DNA of 7,467 nucleotides from an uncultured Bacilli bacterium (GTDB taxonomy: Bacteria; Bacillota_I; Bacilli_A; RF39; UBA660), in NCBI GenBank assembly GCA_947629425.1, contig CANRDR010000078.1, forward strand, positions 1-7,467. The letters are read 5' to 3'. The notes under the pieces were generated by a model that searched no databases, was not told where the DNA came from, and was given only the letters and a program-made list of their open reading frames with translations. Position 1 is the stretch's first letter. Each line of letters begins with the position of its first letter. Shown here in pieces: positions 6,120-7,467 of this stretch. Both the position numbers and the translations under genes were made by a program.

Positions 6120-6124
6120 GGAGG
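6120..6124 (+). promoter_or_regulatory. Ribosome binding site of the glycerophosphotransferase gene
   Basis: GGAGG stands 4 bases before the ATG at 6129. It fixes that start over later Met codons. It is far stronger than the site before the flippase, so the second gene of the pair may be translated more. The 57-base gap before it has an alternating AT tract (near 6079-6092) and no clear terminator, in line with one transcript for both genes. Confidence 0.65.
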
Positions 6125-6128
6125 TTTT

Positions 6129-7331
6129 ATGCTAAATAAAATTATTAAAAATCTAAAATATATAAAATTTATAGATTTATTTACTCCTATAATATTTATA
6201 ATAGTATTTCCATGTTCATTAATATTAAAATTAATTAACAAAAATAAGAGTGTTTGGTTAATTTGTGAATCAGGTACTACTGCAAGAGATAATGGATATT
6301 ATTTTTATAAATATTTAAAAGAAAACCATAAAGAAATAATATCATATTATGTTATAGATAAAAAAAGCAATGATTATAAATTGGTAAAAGATTTAGGTAA
6401 TATAATACAATATAAAAGTTTTAAACATTGGTTATATTATTTATCTTGTAATTATAATATTAGTAGTCAAAAAAATGGAAATCCTAATCAACCATTCTTT
6501 TATTTATTACACGTCATACTTGGATTATATAATAATAGAATATTTTTACAACACGGAATAATTAAAGATTACTTATCATATTTAACTTATAAAAATACTA
6601 AATTTAAATTATTTATATGTAGTACTAAAAGAGAATATGATTATGTAAAAAAAGTGTTTAAATATCCTAATGATAATATTAAATTAACAGGACTTGCTAG
6701 ATTTGATAGTTTGCATGATTTATATAAAATAAATAAAAAACAAATATTAATAATGCCAACATGGAGAGACTGGCTTGGAAGAGATACTAATTTTTTAGGA
6801 AAAAAATATGAATTTAATAATACAAATTATTATAAAAATTGGCAAAGTTTTTTAAATAATAAACAATTAATAAAATTTATAGAAGAAAATAATATAGAAT
6901 TATTATTTTATCAACATATAAATATGGAAAAGTTTAAAAACAATTTTATAAGTACATCAAAAAATATAAAAATATTAGATTCAAATACTAATATACAAAA
7001 AGTACTAAAAGAATCAATTTTATTAATAACAGATTATTCATCAGTATATATGGATTTTGCTTATATGAAAAAACTTACAATATATTATCAATTTGATTAT
7101 GAAGAATATAGATTAAAACAATATTCAAATGGTTATTTTGATTATAAAAAAGATTCATTTGGACCAATAGTTTATAAAGAAAAAGAATTAATAAATAAAA
7201 TAAAAGAATATTATAAAAATGATTTCAAATTAAATAATATATATTTAAAAAGAATAGAATATTTTTTTACATTAAATGATAATAAAAATTGTGAAAGAAT
7301 ATATAAAGAAATAATAAATTTAAAAAAGTAA
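6129..7331 (+). CDS. CDP-glycerol glycerophosphotransferase family protein (TagB/TagF-like)
   Basis: This 400-residue protein matches the Glyphos_transf family, whose members transfer glycerol-phosphate (or ribitol-phosphate) from a CDP-alditol to a lipid-linked or glycan acceptor, as in teichoic-acid synthesis. An N-terminal hydrophobic stretch (about 17-36) may tether it to the inner membrane face. The GT-B-like catalytic part shows VWLICE (42-47), QHGIIKD (141-147, His142), TGLARFD (187-193), MPTWRDW (209-215), YQHIN with His263, and TDYSSVYMDFAY (301-312). The two His residues correspond in position to the paired His of characterised TagF-type enzymes. The length is close to the family core and lacks the long N-terminal extension of full TagF polymerases, so it could be a single-unit primer transferase or could decorate a glycan. 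It follows the flippase by 57 bases and ends before a strong terminator, so both probably serve one surface-polymer pathway. Confidence 0.88.
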   Translation: MLNKIIKNLKYIKFIDLFTPIIFIIVFPCSLILKLINKNKSVWLICESGTTARDNGYYFYKYLKENHKEIISYYVIDKKSNDYKLVKDLGNIIQYKSFKHWLYYLSCNYNISSQKNGNPNQPFFYLLHVILGLYNNRIFLQHGIIKDYLSYLTYKNTKFKLFICSTKREYDYVKKVFKYPNDNIKLTGLARFDSLHDLYKINKKQILIMPTWRDWLGRDTNFLGKKYEFNNTNYYKNWQSFLNNKQLIKFIEENNIELLFYQHINMEKFKNNFISTSKNIKILDSNTNIQKVLKESILLITDYSSVYMDFAYMKKLTIYYQFDYEEYRLKQYSNGYFDYKKDSFGPIVYKEKELINKIKEYYKNDFKLNNIYLKRIEYFFTLNDNKNCERIYKEIINLKK

Positions 7332-7349
7332 AATTAATTATGAAAATTT

Positions 7350-7382
7350 AATACTCTAAAAATAAAAATTAGAGTATTTTTT
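7350..7382 (+). terminator. Rho-independent terminator closing the flippase-transferase operon
   Basis: AATACTCTAA at 7350-7359 pairs perfectly with TTAGAGTATT at 7369-7378 around a 9-base A-rich loop, followed by a T-tract to 7382. It begins 18 bases after the transferase stop codon. Confidence 0.85.
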
Positions 7383-7390
7383 GTAATTTA

Positions 7391-7416
7391 TTGTAATTTT
7401 TTTAAAAAAATTGCAA
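7391..7416. repeat. 26-base near-perfect palindrome with T7A7 centre
   Basis: TTGTAA-T7-A7-TTGCAA is palindromic apart from one G.U pair (7394 with 7413). Its left end also forms a direct repeat with 7381-7390 (TTGTAATTTa then TTGTAATTTt). It lies just after the operon terminator and upstream of the next probable gene. It could be an operator-like dyad or extra termination structure; the T7A7 core may simply reflect the base bias. Confidence 0.35.
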
Positions 7417-7458
7417 TAAAAAAAAGGAAATGCAAAAAAATACAGTATATATATAGTG

Positions 7459-7467
7459 AAGGGAGGA
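7459..7467 (+). promoter_or_regulatory. Strong Shine-Dalgarno at window end, leader of an unseen plus-strand gene
   Basis: AAGGGAGGA is a near-ideal ribosome binding site ending at the last base. With the terminator upstream, it suggests that a new gene begins within about 5-10 bases beyond the window. No clear promoter can be assigned between 7417 and 7458, though an AT repeat (7446-7455) could include a -10 box. Confidence 0.55.

Overview
The window is extremely AT-rich, with coding strands dominated by Lys, Asn and Ile codons. TGG is the Trp codon and TGA acts as a stop (end of the gene at 1972-3099), so the standard bacterial code fits. Shine-Dalgarno sites are of the GGAG type, and the genes include a teichoic-acid-type glycerophosphotransferase family member. 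Together these suggest a low-GC Firmicute/Bacilli-like or Mollicutes-related gut bacterium that still makes a surface glycopolymer. This placement is inferred from composition and gene content only.

Region 1 (about 1-3182) is a diversity-generating retroelement (DGR). It begins with an Asn-codon-rich template repeat (TR, about 1-130, possibly cut by the window edge). A gene-free stretch of about 200 bases with two clear hairpins follows and probably belongs to the DGR RNA. Next come an Avd-like accessory protein (339-695) and, overlapping it by 26 bases, a DGR-type reverse transcriptase (670-1779; LPIGNLTSQ and YMDD motifs). After a terminator, a well-spaced promoter and a long leader hairpin comes a membrane-anchored or exported protein (1972-3099). 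Its C-terminus carries a C-type-lectin-like variable region (VR) homologous to the TR. In a DGR, TR RNA is copied by the RT-Avd complex with errors at adenines, and the cDNA replaces the VR of the target gene.

The main surprise is that TR and VR do not form a fresh pair. The substitutions are enriched at TR adenines, and most of the others are codon third positions. There is also a 6-base length difference, and the 3' anchor is poorly conserved. Either this target has been uncoupled and has drifted, or the TR serves another target outside the window.

Region 2 (3293-7382) is a surface-polysaccharide or teichoic-acid-like locus. An O-antigen ligase/polymerase-family membrane protein lies on the minus strand (3293-4582). 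It is divergent from a Wzx-like flippase (4659-6071), which is followed by a CDP-glycerol glycerophosphotransferase-family enzyme (6129-7331). Overlapping divergent promoters fill the 76-base gap at 4583-4658. A strong terminator closes the plus-strand pair at about 7350-7382. The window ends on a strong Shine-Dalgarno sequence, so another plus-strand gene probably starts just outside. The two regions meet tail to tail around 3183-3292. Both concern the cell surface: one diversifies a surface-exposed protein, the other builds a surface glycan.
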